Source: Saccharofermentans sp. (GTDB lineage: Bacteria; Bacillota; Clostridia; Saccharofermentanales; Saccharofermentanaceae). From it: a DNA stretch of 61,914 bases. The stretch spans positions 1 to 61,914 of the forward strand of contig JAKSRI010000015.1 of the NCBI GenBank assembly GCA_024403695.1, written 5' to 3'. The notes below the pieces were generated by a model that was not told the origin of the DNA, ran no database searches, and was given only the letters and a program-made list of their open reading frames with translations. Of the stretch, positions 17,724 through 27,500 are shown piece by piece; positions within the stretch are counted from its first letter, which is position 1, and every line of letters begins with the position of its first letter. The translations under genes and the position numbers were made by a program.

Positions 17724-17996
17724 ATGAATTTTGTTCCAGATGGCACTATGATGTGCGGGTTTTACGAATGTAAAGCTTGTGATATGCGTTTCCTTGATAC
17801 AAAGATTGTTCCAAGAATGATCTGTCCCTATTGTGGAGATGAGAATATTGATATGGAAATTGGTCCTGATGAAGAGATGCCTCAGGTTCTCGAGGATGCA
17901 CAATTGATCGATGTTATCGAAGGCGAAGAGAATGTGATAAGAATGGATACTCTTCTTAACACGGCCTTTAATGACGATACTGATGCTTGGTTATAA
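17724..17996 (+). CDS. Small zinc-ribbon protein
   Basis: A 90-residue acidic protein of unknown function. Two cysteine pairs, CKAC and CPYC, spaced about 22 residues apart, form a rubredoxin/zinc-ribbon-like knuckle in the N-terminal half. The C-terminal half is acidic (EIGPDEEMPQVLEDAQLIDVIEG is at about residues 46-68). Such ribbons bind zinc and often mediate protein or nucleic-acid contacts. AGAGG lies upstream. It is co-oriented with the tail-anchored protein before it and the reductase after it. Confidence 0.65.
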   Translation: MNFVPDGTMMCGFYECKACDMRFLDTKIVPRMICPYCGDENIDMEIGPDEEMPQVLEDAQLIDVIEGEENVIRMDTLLNTAFNDDTDAWL

Positions 17997-18023
17997 AAAC
18001 ATAAAATACAAGGAGAGTGGAAA

Positions 18024-18857
18024 ATGAAGAATTCTATCTGGGTTACTGGTGCTTCAGGCCGTATCGGCAGTGAGCTTATTAAGAGACTTAAGAAGAACAC
18101 AGACTACAGAGTAGTAGGAACAGATCTTGATGTTGATATTACAGATTCTGCTTCTGTAGAGGCAGCTGGTGATATTTACAGACCTACAGTTATTATTAAC
18201 TGCTGTAGTTTATCTGCTTCTAGATGTTTTGAGGATAATATTGTTGAAGCATTTAAGGTAAATGCTCTTGGTGCACGTAACCTTGCTAAGGTATCACGTA
18301 AGCTTAATGCTAAGATTATTCACCTTAGTACAGATGATGTCTTCGCTTGCCCTGAGGTTAAGCGCATGACAGAGTATGACACTCCTAATCCAATTAGTGT
18401 TTATGGTAAGAGTAAGCTTGCTGGTGAGCAGTATGTAAGAGAGCTTAACCCTAAGCATGTTATTGTTAGAAGCTCCTGGGTTTATGGTGCAGGTGATAAC
18501 CACTTCTTGGCATACGTTGAGGATAAGGCTAAGAAGGGTGAGTCCTTCGAGGTTCCTACATATAAGATTTCCACTCCAACTAGCGCTAATACTCTTGCTG
18601 ATTTTATCCTCACTTTGATTGATTCTTCAGAGTATGGTGTTTTCCACGCTTCATGCGAGGGTTGCTGCACTCGTTATGAGTTTGCTAAGGAGATTTTGTC
18701 CACTATTGGCGCAGATACTTCACTTGCAGTTCCTGTGGATGGTGAAACAGATTCTACACTGCTTGAGAATCTTATGTTGAAGATGACTGAGATATATGAG
18801 ATGCCTGACTGGAAGGATGATCTCCATAATTTCATAGCAGATAATAAGGGAGAATAA
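18024..18857 (+). CDS. RmlD-like NAD(P)-dependent sugar reductase/epimerase
   Basis: A 277-residue extended short-chain dehydrogenase resembling dTDP-4-dehydrorhamnose reductase. It shows the N-terminal nucleotide-binding motif VTGASGRIGSEL (8-19), the ISVYGKSKLAGEQ segment containing the catalytic YxxxK, and RSSWVYG. The usual substrate would be dTDP-4-keto-rhamnose, but no rmlABC genes are nearby, so the substrate is uncertain and I give no symbol. Ribosome binding site AAGGAGAG. The downstream symporter starts 5 bases after the stop. Confidence 0.8.
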   Translation: MKNSIWVTGASGRIGSELIKRLKKNTDYRVVGTDLDVDITDSASVEAAGDIYRPTVIINCCSLSASRCFEDNIVEAFKVNALGARNLAKVSRKLNAKIIHLSTDDVFACPEVKRMTEYDTPNPISVYGKSKLAGEQYVRELNPKHVIVRSSWVYGAGDNHFLAYVEDKAKKGESFEVPTYKISTPTSANTLADFILTLIDSSEYGVFHASCEGCCTRYEFAKEILSTIGADTSLAVPVDGETDSTLLENLMLKMTEIYEMPDWKDDLHNFIADNKGE

Positions 18858-18862
18858 GCAAA

Positions 18863-20140
18863 ATGGTAAAAAACGAGACACCTAAGAAAAAGAAGATGTC
18901 CCTTACGACCAAGATTTTTATTGGTCTTATCGCAGGACTTATTGTAGGTATTATTTTCAATATTGCTATTCCACATTCTTATGTGAGAGATACAGTATTT
19001 GTAGATGGTATTTTCTATGTTATCGGTAATGGCTTTATCAAGTTCATGAAGATGCTCGTAGTACCACTCGTATTTTGTTCTCTTGTATGCGGTGCTTCCT
19101 CCATCGGTGATACAAAGTCACTTGGTAAAGTAGGTGGTAAGACACTGATATTCTATTTGTGTACAACAGCACTTGCTGTATCAGTTGCTATTGGTGTATC
19201 TAATATTATTAATCCTGGTAAGGGTCTCGATATGAGTTCTATCAAGGCTGCTGATAATGTAGCTACTCAGGATGCTACATCAATTACAGATACAATTCTT
19301 AATATTATTCCTGATAATCCTTTTAATTCTCTTGCGGGCGGAATTATGCTTCAGGTTATTTTCTTCGCACTTATCGTTGGTATTCTTCTTGCTAAGATGG
19401 GTGAGAGAGCTGAGCTTCTTTCTAACATCATGAACCAGTGTAATGACCTCATGATGGAGATGACAACACTTGTTATGAGCTTTGCTCCTATCGGTGTTTT
19501 CTGCATGATCGCTAAGACATTTGCTAACCTTGGATTTGATGCGTTCTTGCCTCTTATCAAGTATATGGCTTCTGTTGTTACTGCTCTCGGTGTACAGCTG
19601 TTCTTCGTATACATGCTCTTGCTCTTCGTCTTCACAAGACTTAATCCATTTAAGTTCCTTAAGAAGTTCTTCCCAGTAATGGCATTTGCATTCTCAACTT
19701 CCACATCCAATGCCACAATTCCTATGAATATCGATACATTGGAAGAGAAGATTGGTGTATCACGTAAGATCTCATCTTTCACAATTCCACTTGGTGCCAC
19801 AATCAACATGGATGGTACTTCTATCATGCAGGGCTGTGCCGTTGTATTCGCAGCTCAGGCTTATGGTATTAATCTTGGAGCGAAGGGATATCTCACAGTT
19901 ATTGCTACAGCTACTTTGGCTTCTATCGGTACTGCTGGTGTTCCTTCTGTAGGTCTTGTAACACTTTCCATGGTATTTGCTTCCGTAGGACTTCCTATCG
20001 AGGCTATCGCACTTATCATGGGTATCGACCGAATCCTCGATATGCTTAGAACTGCAGTTAACATTACAGGTGATGCTGTTTGTACTACTGTTGTTGCTTA
20101 TCAGAACAAAGAATTTAAGAAGGATGTATTTAATTCTTGA
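18863..20140 (+). CDS. Dicarboxylate/amino acid:cation symporter (DAACS family)
   Basis: A 425-residue inner-membrane transporter of the GltP/DctA family that imports glutamate, aspartate or C4-dicarboxylates with Na+ or H+. Eight membrane segments and re-entrant loops are expected. Seen here are the serine-rich AFSTSTSNATIPMN re-entrant loop, the NMDGTSIMQG motif and a late GIDRILDMLRTAVNITGD segment carrying the substrate-binding Arg/Asp/Asn residues. A short basic N-terminus (KNETPKKKK) is cytoplasmic. Specificity cannot be read from sequence. The stop overlaps the next gene's TTG start (TTGA). Confidence 0.9.
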   Translation: MVKNETPKKKKMSLTTKIFIGLIAGLIVGIIFNIAIPHSYVRDTVFVDGIFYVIGNGFIKFMKMLVVPLVFCSLVCGASSIGDTKSLGKVGGKTLIFYLCTTALAVSVAIGVSNIINPGKGLDMSSIKAADNVATQDATSITDTILNIIPDNPFNSLAGGIMLQVIFFALIVGILLAKMGERAELLSNIMNQCNDLMMEMTTLVMSFAPIGVFCMIAKTFANLGFDAFLPLIKYMASVVTALGVQLFFVYMLLLFVFTRLNPFKFLKKFFPVMAFAFSTSTSNATIPMNIDTLEEKIGVSRKISSFTIPLGATINMDGTSIMQGCAVVFAAQAYGINLGAKGYLTVIATATLASIGTAGVPSVGLVTLSMVFASVGLPIEAIALIMGIDRILDMLRTAVNITGDAVCTTVVAYQNKEFKKDVFNS

Positions 20141-20874
20141 TTAACTACTTGTGGTTTATCGCTGTATTTTGTGCATTTTTTGTTAAGGGTGTTTGTGGGT
20201 TTGCGAACACCCTTATCTTTAGTTCTATTATGAGCTTTGGAACCAGTAACATTAATATTTCTCCTGTGGACCTCCTAATCGGCATTCCGTCCAACGTTAT
20301 TATGGTGTGGAAAAACCGTGCGAAAGCAAGGGCACGCATCTTTTTGCCTCTGGCGGTTCTGGTTGTGCTGGGCGTTATTCCTGGTGCGCTTTTTCTTAAG
20401 AATGCTGACGTCACTTCCGTTAAGATTTTATTTGGCGCGGTTATTATTGTTGTTGGTTTGCAGATGCTTATCCAGGAACGTTTCCTAAAGCCTAAGGAGG
20501 GCAGTAAGCCTAACCCTGTGGTGGTCGTGGTGCTTGGACTCCTTTCGGGCATTATGTGCGGTCTCTTTGGTATTGGTACCATCCTTGCCGCGTACGTTAG
20601 TAAAGTGTCGGATGACGTGCCAACCTTTAAGGCCAATATGTGCATCGTTTTTCTTGTGGACAATGTGATCCGCTTTGTGCTCTATACCATGTGGGGAATA
20701 CTTACCCTGGAGTCATATAAGACGGCGGGACTTTTGCTTCCTGTTATGGTGATTGGCCTCGTTACAGGTATGCTTTTAAGTAAGAAACTTAAGGAAAGCA
20801 CCGTCAAAAACGTTGTTATAGTGATGCTTATTATTTCGGGTATATCTTTGATTATTAATAGTATAATTAAGTAA
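20137..20874 (+). CDS. TauE/SafE family sulfite/anion permease-like protein
   Basis: A 245-residue membrane protein with about eight hydrophobic segments. The N-terminal FVKGVCGFANTLIFS and the repeated motif GLLSGIMCGLFGIGTILAAYV fit the TauE/SafE (DUF81) exporter family, whose members move sulfite, sulfoacetate or other anions. The substrate here is unknown. The probable start is TTG at 20137, overlapping the symporter stop, with AAGGAT upstream; the first membrane segment begins immediately, so a later start would remove it. Several codons (GGC, GTG, TCG) are richer in G/C than in neighbours. Confidence 0.78.
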   Translation: MINYLWFIAVFCAFFVKGVCGFANTLIFSSIMSFGTSNINISPVDLLIGIPSNVIMVWKNRAKARARIFLPLAVLVVLGVIPGALFLKNADVTSVKILFGAVIIVVGLQMLIQERFLKPKEGSKPNPVVVVVLGLLSGIMCGLFGIGTILAAYVSKVSDDVPTFKANMCIVFLVDNVIRFVLYTMWGILTLESYKTAGLLLPVMVIGLVTGMLLSKKLKESTVKNVVIVMLIISGISLIINSIIK

Positions 20875-20914
20875 AGATTTGTATAATTGTACTAGGAATA
20901 TTCAGGAGATATTT

Positions 20915-22297
20915 ATGAGAAGAAAGTTTGCCAGATTTTTAAGTGTTATTCTCGCATCATCAATGATGATGGGAATTTCATCATGTAAAGCTGAGCAGAA
21001 GACTTTCCCAGAACTTTCATTTGCTGACAGTGAGACTACAGCAGCCTCCGAAGACCCTGAGGCTACCGCAGTTGTAGTGGAAGACACTAACCGAATTATT
21101 AATATTTCCGTGGCAGTTCCTTATTCTGATGAGACTATGAACAGACTCCTTAAGCTGTATTATCTTAAGCAGACGGATCTTATGCCTGAAGGTAGTAAGG
21201 GTGCCGATATTGATGTGGATTTTCTCGATTCCGTTAGTACACCATGGATTCTTAATGTAATTAACACTCCTAGTGATGGAATTAGCTATTCTTCTGTGGA
21301 GTCTTGGTATAAGGGCGGCAATGTTCCTGATATCTATCTGGTAAACGATTTTGAGGCAGTTGTTGATGGCGGTTACGCTGCTAATATCAGCAACTACATT
21401 AATGGGTACGATATGAGCTCATCTAGCTTGTATGGAAACGCATTGGTGGCATGTATGAATGACAGCGGTGCATTTGGTATTCCTATGTATCAGACATTTA
21501 TGATGCTCTTTGGTACTTCTGATTATGTTAATGAGGACGGGGAGCTTCCTTTCCGTAATTCCTATAATGAGTTTAAGAGTTTTCTGGGTGATATAAAGGC
21601 TACTTATGGCGATGAGACTGGGGTGGTGCCTTTCGCCAAGGGTTATGAGCTCGCACCTTATATTACTAACGGTTCCTACATGCTCAAGGATGACTATAGA
21701 ACTAATGCTTCCTGGAATACACTCTTGGTTCAGGATATCTATTACATCGATTATCTTTACAAGAATGATTTGACTGCTGATATTGATGACTTCGGTTCAG
21801 ATCCTACCATCTCCAGAAGTGCTGCTTTGTGGCTGGATTCTTCTGCAAATGTTCAGCGTTGGTCAGATTATTATCCTGATACTATCTATTACACAATGCT
21901 TCCATGTAATGACATTGACAGTGATTTGGAACTATATGCGTCTGTTTATCCACTGTGTTTGTCTACTAAATCATCCGAGAAGTCTTTTGCTGCTAACTTT
22001 GCAGCCTTCATGTGTTTTGATATGGATGCGCTGATGTTGCTTAATCGCTTGGAGCCACAGATTGGTTATTATCCAATAACTGACTCAGATATGGTATGGG
22101 ACATTATCTGCAGTAACGAGGCGTTCGGCAGCGTTTCCATGATTTTCAGACAGAACATTCAGTATAGTTATTATTGCCCAACTAAGGGTAGCAGCCTCGA
22201 GCAGAAGGTTGACGACTACTGTTCATATTATTTTTCTTATGAGAAGAACCATGACGATGACAGACCGGAATTTGACGTGGAGGGTTTGTTCAAATGA
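20915..22297 (+). CDS. Extracellular solute-binding lipoprotein (family 1-like)
   Basis: A 460-residue exported lipoprotein. The signal peptide ends in a lipobox (GISSC, Cys near 24), so the protein is tethered to the outer face of the membrane. The mature part resembles sugar-type ABC substrate-binding proteins (SWYKGGNVPDIYLVNDFEA, then GNALVACMNDSGAFGIPMYQ). No permease or ATPase genes lie nearby, so it is an orphan or serves a distant transporter. I start at the ATG at 20915 with CAGGAG upstream; an in-frame TTG at 20879 would spoil the signal peptide. The stop overlaps the next start (ATGA). Confidence 0.75.
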   Translation: MRRKFARFLSVILASSMMMGISSCKAEQKTFPELSFADSETTAASEDPEATAVVVEDTNRIINISVAVPYSDETMNRLLKLYYLKQTDLMPEGSKGADIDVDFLDSVSTPWILNVINTPSDGISYSSVESWYKGGNVPDIYLVNDFEAVVDGGYAANISNYINGYDMSSSSLYGNALVACMNDSGAFGIPMYQTFMMLFGTSDYVNEDGELPFRNSYNEFKSFLGDIKATYGDETGVVPFAKGYELAPYITNGSYMLKDDYRTNASWNTLLVQDIYYIDYLYKNDLTADIDDFGSDPTISRSAALWLDSSANVQRWSDYYPDTIYYTMLPCNDIDSDLELYASVYPLCLSTKSSEKSFAANFAAFMCFDMDALMLLNRLEPQIGYYPITDSDMVWDIICSNEAFGSVSMIFRQNIQYSYYCPTKGSSLEQKVDDYCSYYFSYEKNHDDDRPEFDVEGLFK

Positions 22298-23370
22298 AGC
22301 GAGACAGACTAGCTGTAGACGATATGCTTCGCAGAGCAAAGATTAGCGATGGAAGTAACCTCTCATCAGAGGGTGTGCTGCAGATGTCTTCCAAAGAGGC
22401 TTCAGAATTTATACGTGATGGTTCTTCCAAGTCCGGTGTAGAAGATTATTACTGCCCAGGCTTTATTGGCAGAGCCACTTCTGTCGACAGTGACCATAAG
22501 CGAAAGTTTCTCAAGGTTAACACAACAATCACCAGTGAGAATGACCTCCTTAGAATTATGGACGAGTTTGTACGAAAGTGTTTCTTCCGCGAGGAGTGCC
22601 ACAAGGTGTCCATTCTTATCACGGTGGAGGACGAATTGCTGGAGAAAGTTATTATTAGTCTTGGCTTTTTCCAGGAAGCTTTGCTGCGTGACGAAGTGGT
22701 TAAAGTGGTGGATGGTCATAAGACTTATAAAGATGCCGGCATGTTCAGCTTAAGAAGAGCTGAGTACCTTAACTATAATGTGTGCTTTGTGCCATTCCAG
22801 AGAGGCGTTGTAGCCGTTACTGGTGGTATAGATTATGTTGATGGTGTCCATTTCCTTAATTATTCAAGCCCTATAGAAGACAGCTATATTAGTGACTGCG
22901 CATGGTATCAGGGCTTAACTGATGATGATGGATTAATGCTTTCTCGTAATAGCATTCCTACAGAATATGATGATGTCCTCGCATATTTGCCTGCTGAGCT
23001 TGTTAAGACATATCACGAGATTCGTGAGTTCTTCGTTAAGAAGAGATTCGACTTCGATATTAATATCAGAATTTATGATGGAACTGAGTTCCAGATTCAG
23101 GTGTGGGAGAAGCTTAAGAAGATTCCTTATGGAGTAACATGCAGCTATGAGGATATTGCTTTGGAGTTAACTGATAATGACCTTAATAAGGCTCGTAAGC
23201 TTACTCGTGCTGTAGGTAAGGCATGTGCGGAAAATCCAGTTCCAATTCTTGTTCCTTGCCACAGAGTTATTGGTAAGAACGGTATGCTCGTTGGTTTTTC
23301 TGGTGGAATCGAGTTCAAGGATTTCTTGCTTCAGAATGAGCTTTTTTCAAGTGCTCTTCCTTTGTATTAA
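22294..23370 (+). CDS. GNAT-like domain fused to methylated-DNA cysteine methyltransferase domain
   Basis: A 358-residue protein. The C-terminal about 90 residues are an MGMT/Ogt domain: FQIQVWEKLKKIPYGVTCSY, then the active-site PCHRVIG (Cys322) and the LVGFSGG loop. Such domains take alkyl groups from O6-alkylguanine onto the cysteine. The N-terminal 170 residues resemble a GNAT acetyltransferase, with a LGFFQEALLRDEV-type motif around residue 125, but I cannot see a clear acetyl-CoA loop. The middle may be a spacer. Translational overlap with the lipoprotein suggests co-expression. The MGMT part is confident, the GNAT part tentative. Confidence 0.75.
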   Translation: MKRDRLAVDDMLRRAKISDGSNLSSEGVLQMSSKEASEFIRDGSSKSGVEDYYCPGFIGRATSVDSDHKRKFLKVNTTITSENDLLRIMDEFVRKCFFREECHKVSILITVEDELLEKVIISLGFFQEALLRDEVVKVVDGHKTYKDAGMFSLRRAEYLNYNVCFVPFQRGVVAVTGGIDYVDGVHFLNYSSPIEDSYISDCAWYQGLTDDDGLMLSRNSIPTEYDDVLAYLPAELVKTYHEIREFFVKKRFDFDINIRIYDGTEFQIQVWEKLKKIPYGVTCSYEDIALELTDNDLNKARKLTRAVGKACAENPVPILVPCHRVIGKNGMLVGFSGGIEFKDFLLQNELFSSALPLY

Positions 23371-23404
23371 TATATAAATTTCAACCTCGAAAATTGTAAC
23401 ATTC

Positions 23405-23433
23405 TTCTTGTTGGATGAATGTTAGACTATACC
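23405..23433 (+). promoter_or_regulatory. Putative promoter for ispG-polC
   Basis: TTCTTG (23405-23410), a 17-base spacer and TATACC (23428-23433), upstream of the ispG ribosome binding site. An inverted repeat AACATTC/GAATGTT (23398-23404 and 23417-23423) covers the -35 region and could be an operator. Confidence 0.45.
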
Positions 23434-23459
23434 TACTGAATATTTAGTGAGGTGGAAAA

Positions 23460-24527
23460 ATGTCTACTAAGACTAAGGTTGTTAGAATTGGTAATGTGCT
23501 TATCGGAGGAGGTAATCCTATTGCTGTTCAGTCCATGAACAACACTTTTACTTCTGATGTTAAGAGTACTTTGGAGCAGATTAATAAGCTTTATGAGGCA
23601 GGTTGTGACATCACACGAGTTACAGTTCCTGATATGGAAGCTGCTGAGGCTCTTAAGGAGATTACTGCTAAGTCACCGATTCCAGTTGTCGCTGATATTC
23701 ATTTTGATTATCGACTTGCAATTGAGGCTGCTAAGAATGGTGCAGCTAAGATTCGAATTAACCCAGGTAATATTGGTGGAGAAGAGAAGCTTCGCCTTGT
23801 TGCTCAGACTTGTAAGGAAAGAGGCCTCCCTATAAGAGTTGGTGTTAATTCAGGTTCTATTGATCGTAAACTCGTTGAACAGTATGGTGGTGTATGCGCT
23901 GAGAATATGACTATCTCTGCCATGGGTGCTGTAAAGTTGTTAGAGGATGTAGACTTTGACAATATCGTTATCAGTATTAAGTCCAGTAGCCCTAAGCTCA
24001 CTATCGAGACATATAGAACTATCGCATCTAAGTGCGATTATCCATTGCACGTCGGAGTAACTGAAGCTGGAACACCATGGGAAGGTGTAATTAAGTCTTC
24101 AGTAGGTATTGGAACACTTCTTGCTGAGGATATTGGAGATACTATTAGAGTTTCCCTCACAGGTGATCCTGTAGAGGAAGTTAGAGCCGGTATTAGTATT
24201 CTTAAGGCTCTTGATTATCGTAAGGGTGGAATAACATTTGTCTCATGCCCAACTTGCGGAAGAACTCAGGTACCTCTTATCGAATTAGCTCAGCAGATTG
24301 AGAAGAGAATTTATAATCTTCCATATGACCTTAAGGTTGCTGTTATGGGTTGTGTTGTTAATGGTCCTGGAGAGGCTAGAGATGCCGATATAGGACTTGC
24401 TGGAGGTAAGGATGAATTCTTACTCTTCCGTAATGGCGAACCAGTTCGTAAGATGAAGAGCTGCAATGCTCTCGAAGAATTCTACGATGAGATTATTAAG
24501 GTCGGAGAAGAGAAACTTAAGGGTTAA
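23460..24527 (+). CDS. ispG: 4-hydroxy-3-methylbut-2-enyl diphosphate synthase (IspG/GcpE)
   Basis: A 355-residue iron-sulfur enzyme of the MEP isoprenoid pathway. It converts 2-C-methyl-erythritol 2,4-cyclodiphosphate to HMBPP. The N-terminal TIM barrel is recognisable (GGGNPIAVQSMNNTFT, VADIHFDYRLAIEAA, KIRINPGNIG), and the C-terminal part has the cluster-binding cysteines in SCPTCGRTQ and MGCVVNGPGEA. Length is normal for the bacterial form. The site GAGGTGG precedes the ATG. The gene is directly upstream of polC, a common arrangement in Clostridia. Confidence 0.95.
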   Translation: MSTKTKVVRIGNVLIGGGNPIAVQSMNNTFTSDVKSTLEQINKLYEAGCDITRVTVPDMEAAEALKEITAKSPIPVVADIHFDYRLAIEAAKNGAAKIRINPGNIGGEEKLRLVAQTCKERGLPIRVGVNSGSIDRKLVEQYGGVCAENMTISAMGAVKLLEDVDFDNIVISIKSSSPKLTIETYRTIASKCDYPLHVGVTEAGTPWEGVIKSSVGIGTLLAEDIGDTIRVSLTGDPVEEVRAGISILKALDYRKGGITFVSCPTCGRTQVPLIELAQQIEKRIYNLPYDLKVAVMGCVVNGPGEARDADIGLAGGKDEFLLFRNGEPVRKMKSCNALEEFYDEIIKVGEEKLKG

Positions 24528-24546
24528 TTTTCTAAGGATTTATTAG

Positions 24547-27500
24547 ATGAAGAGAATAGCTGAGATGATGAAATTTCCAAGTTCCTCAGTAGAGGGACTT
24601 GAAGGTCTTATTGTTGATAAGATTGATATGTACAGAGAGACCAATTCTATTAGAATGGTTATCTCTAAGTTAGAATGCCTTGAGAATCCTAATGGCCTTG
24701 TTACATTTGTTAAGTCACTTGCAGAGAAGACAAACTGTAAGGTTAGTCTGTTTTTTGCTGGGGTAAATATTTCTAGTCTTCCTGTTAATTTTGAGAATTT
24801 GCAGGAGTATATTCGTTACTGCCTTAGTGATATTAAGTACGCGAACGAGTGTGAATATAAGGTTCAGATAACAGATGGTAAGCCATGCGTAACTGTAGGT
24901 TGTGGAACTGTTTGTTATGAACTCATGGATGAGTCAGGCCGTAAGAATGTTGCTTCAGGTATAACAAATTTTGTACAGACTGTGCTTGGTGTGCCTTCTG
25001 TTGATGTTCGTGTTGTAATTAACGATACAGAAGATTCTATTGTAGATTACGATCTTCCAAGTAATGTTGAATACCCTATTGGCAGTATGCCTCCTATGCC
25101 ACCTCCACCAGAGGACTATGGATATCAGCCATATATTCCACCTGAGGTTTATGAGCAGATGAGAGCTGATGAAGAAGCTGCAGCTGCCAAAGCTCAGGAG
25201 AAGGGTAAGGGCAAAGGTAAAGGTAAGGATGATAAGGATCAGCCTGCTGAAGAACTTGATCCAGAGTCATGGCTCGCCAAGGCTAAGAAGCAACAGGCTG
25301 AGAATAAGAAAGAATCTGCAGGGTTTGATTATCGTAATGTTCAGAAGAATGCAGAGTCTTTGTTTGGTAAGGTTAAGGCTGGAGTAGCGTCTTATCCTAT
25401 TAAGGATTTGTCTGAAGGAATGGGCAACATTAACATTGTTGGTCAGCTCACTTTGACAGATGATCTTAAGTTAAGTAAATCCGGTAGCTGCGTTATTGCT
25501 AAGTTTAATATCATCGATAAGACAGGTGGCATTGCCGGTATTATGTTCGTTAAGCCTGAGGAGGCCGACGAGTTTAATAAGAAGTTTAAGAAGGGTGGAT
25601 ACGCAGGATTCCAGGGTGAGCCTCAGAATAACAGAGGTGAGTTTAACTTTAAGGTAAATGGAATCTATGAGGCAAAGAAACCATCCGGACGTAAGGATTA
25701 TTCCGAATATAAGAGAGTAGAGCTTCACGTCCACTCTAAGATGAGTGAGAAGGATGCTGTAAGTGAGCCAGCTGATATTATGAAGCTCGCTGCATCATTT
25801 GGACATAAGGCATGTGCTATTACTGACCATGGTAACGTACAGGCTTTCCCAGATGTATATAACACAGCCAAGGGTCTTACTGTAGGTGACTCTGAAGAGA
25901 AGTTTAAGTCCATTCTCGGTTGTGAGGGTTATCTTGTAGATGATGGTCCTACTATCTGTTATAACCTTCCTTACGATGAGGAGAACAGAAGATCTATCGG
26001 TTCTTTTGTTTCTATCACAATAGAGACAACAGGAAGTGATTCCTGTACAAGTTTAATTACTAAGATTGCGGCTTCTAAGTACAGACTTAAAGGTTATATT
26101 GGTGTGCGCCCTGAAGAAGAGGGTGAGTCTGACGAAGATGCTATCGCATTCTCTAAGAATGATATTGATACTAGTCTGTGGGAACCAGATGAGATTCCAG
26201 AGTCATTAAGAGACGAGAACCTTAAGAATGTTATTGAGCGATTCGAGGATACATCTGTTCACGTTCTTAATATTGAGTCACAGATTGATGCTATATATTC
26301 AGACGATGGTGTAGAGACAGTTCCTTCTGAGATTGTATTCGAGCATGTAGCAGACTTTTATGCGGAAGTAGAAGATGCTATCTATTCAGGTAAGGGTGAT
26401 CCATGTGATTCTTACTTCAGAACAGCAGAGCTTCTTAAGTTTATTGGTGATTCTTATATTACTGGACCAGATATCTTTAACACATTGGCATTCCTCAGAA
26501 GAGCTGGTTTTGGTCAGGATATCGAGGAAGTACCAATTCGTTATTATCGTAATAAATTCTTACAGCCAGCTATCTGTATCGAGGATGTAATTCGATATGG
26601 TATGCCTGAGCATAAGGGTAAGGCACCATTAGACCTTGCTACTGAACTTAATATTTGTCAGGATGAGTCTGGTGATCAGCCATTGTTGGCACAGGCTAAG
26701 AATTGTGCTGCTATAGTGTCCAAGTATCTTGCTGATAGTGAGTGTGTTGATCCAACTAAGATCAATTCTAGTGTAGGTCACTTGAGTATTGATGAGATTA
26801 AGTCTAAGCAGTGTAAGGCATACCATGTTATCTATCTCGCGCGTAATAACCTTGGTCTTTATAACATGTACAACATTGTATCTGAGGGTAATGTTCATTA
26901 CTTCTACTTTAGACCAAGAACACCTAAGAGTCTTCTCAAGTACTTCCAGTCTTCTATGATTGTCGGAGGTGCATGTGAGCGTGGTGAGATTTATCGTCAT
27001 GTAATGACTACATATAAGAACTGTGGCAAGAACAAAGAAGTTGCCTTCGGTACTTTGTGTGGTGATGAGAAGATGGCTGATATTATGAGCCTTTATGACT
27101 ATATTGAGATTCAGCCAATCTGCAATAACATGTTTATGGTAAGAGAGAACCCTGAGAAGTCTGATACAGGTAATGTTCCTCTTAACAGAGAAGATATCTT
27201 TGCAGTTAATGAACTCCTTGTTCAGCTTGCAGATTACTTTGGTAAGCCATGTTGTGCTACTACTGACTCACACTTCCTTGATAAGGAAGATGGCAGATTC
27301 CGCAAGCTTCTCCTTATGGATATGGGATTCTCAGACGCAGATCAGCAGAGTGACTTGTATTTCAGAACAACAGAAGAGATGCTGGATGAGTTTGCTTATC
27401 TTGGTGAAGATAAGGCCTTTGAAGTTGTTGTTACTAATACAAATAAGATTGCGGATATGATCGAGTATGGTATTAAGCCATTCCCATCAGGAACATATCC

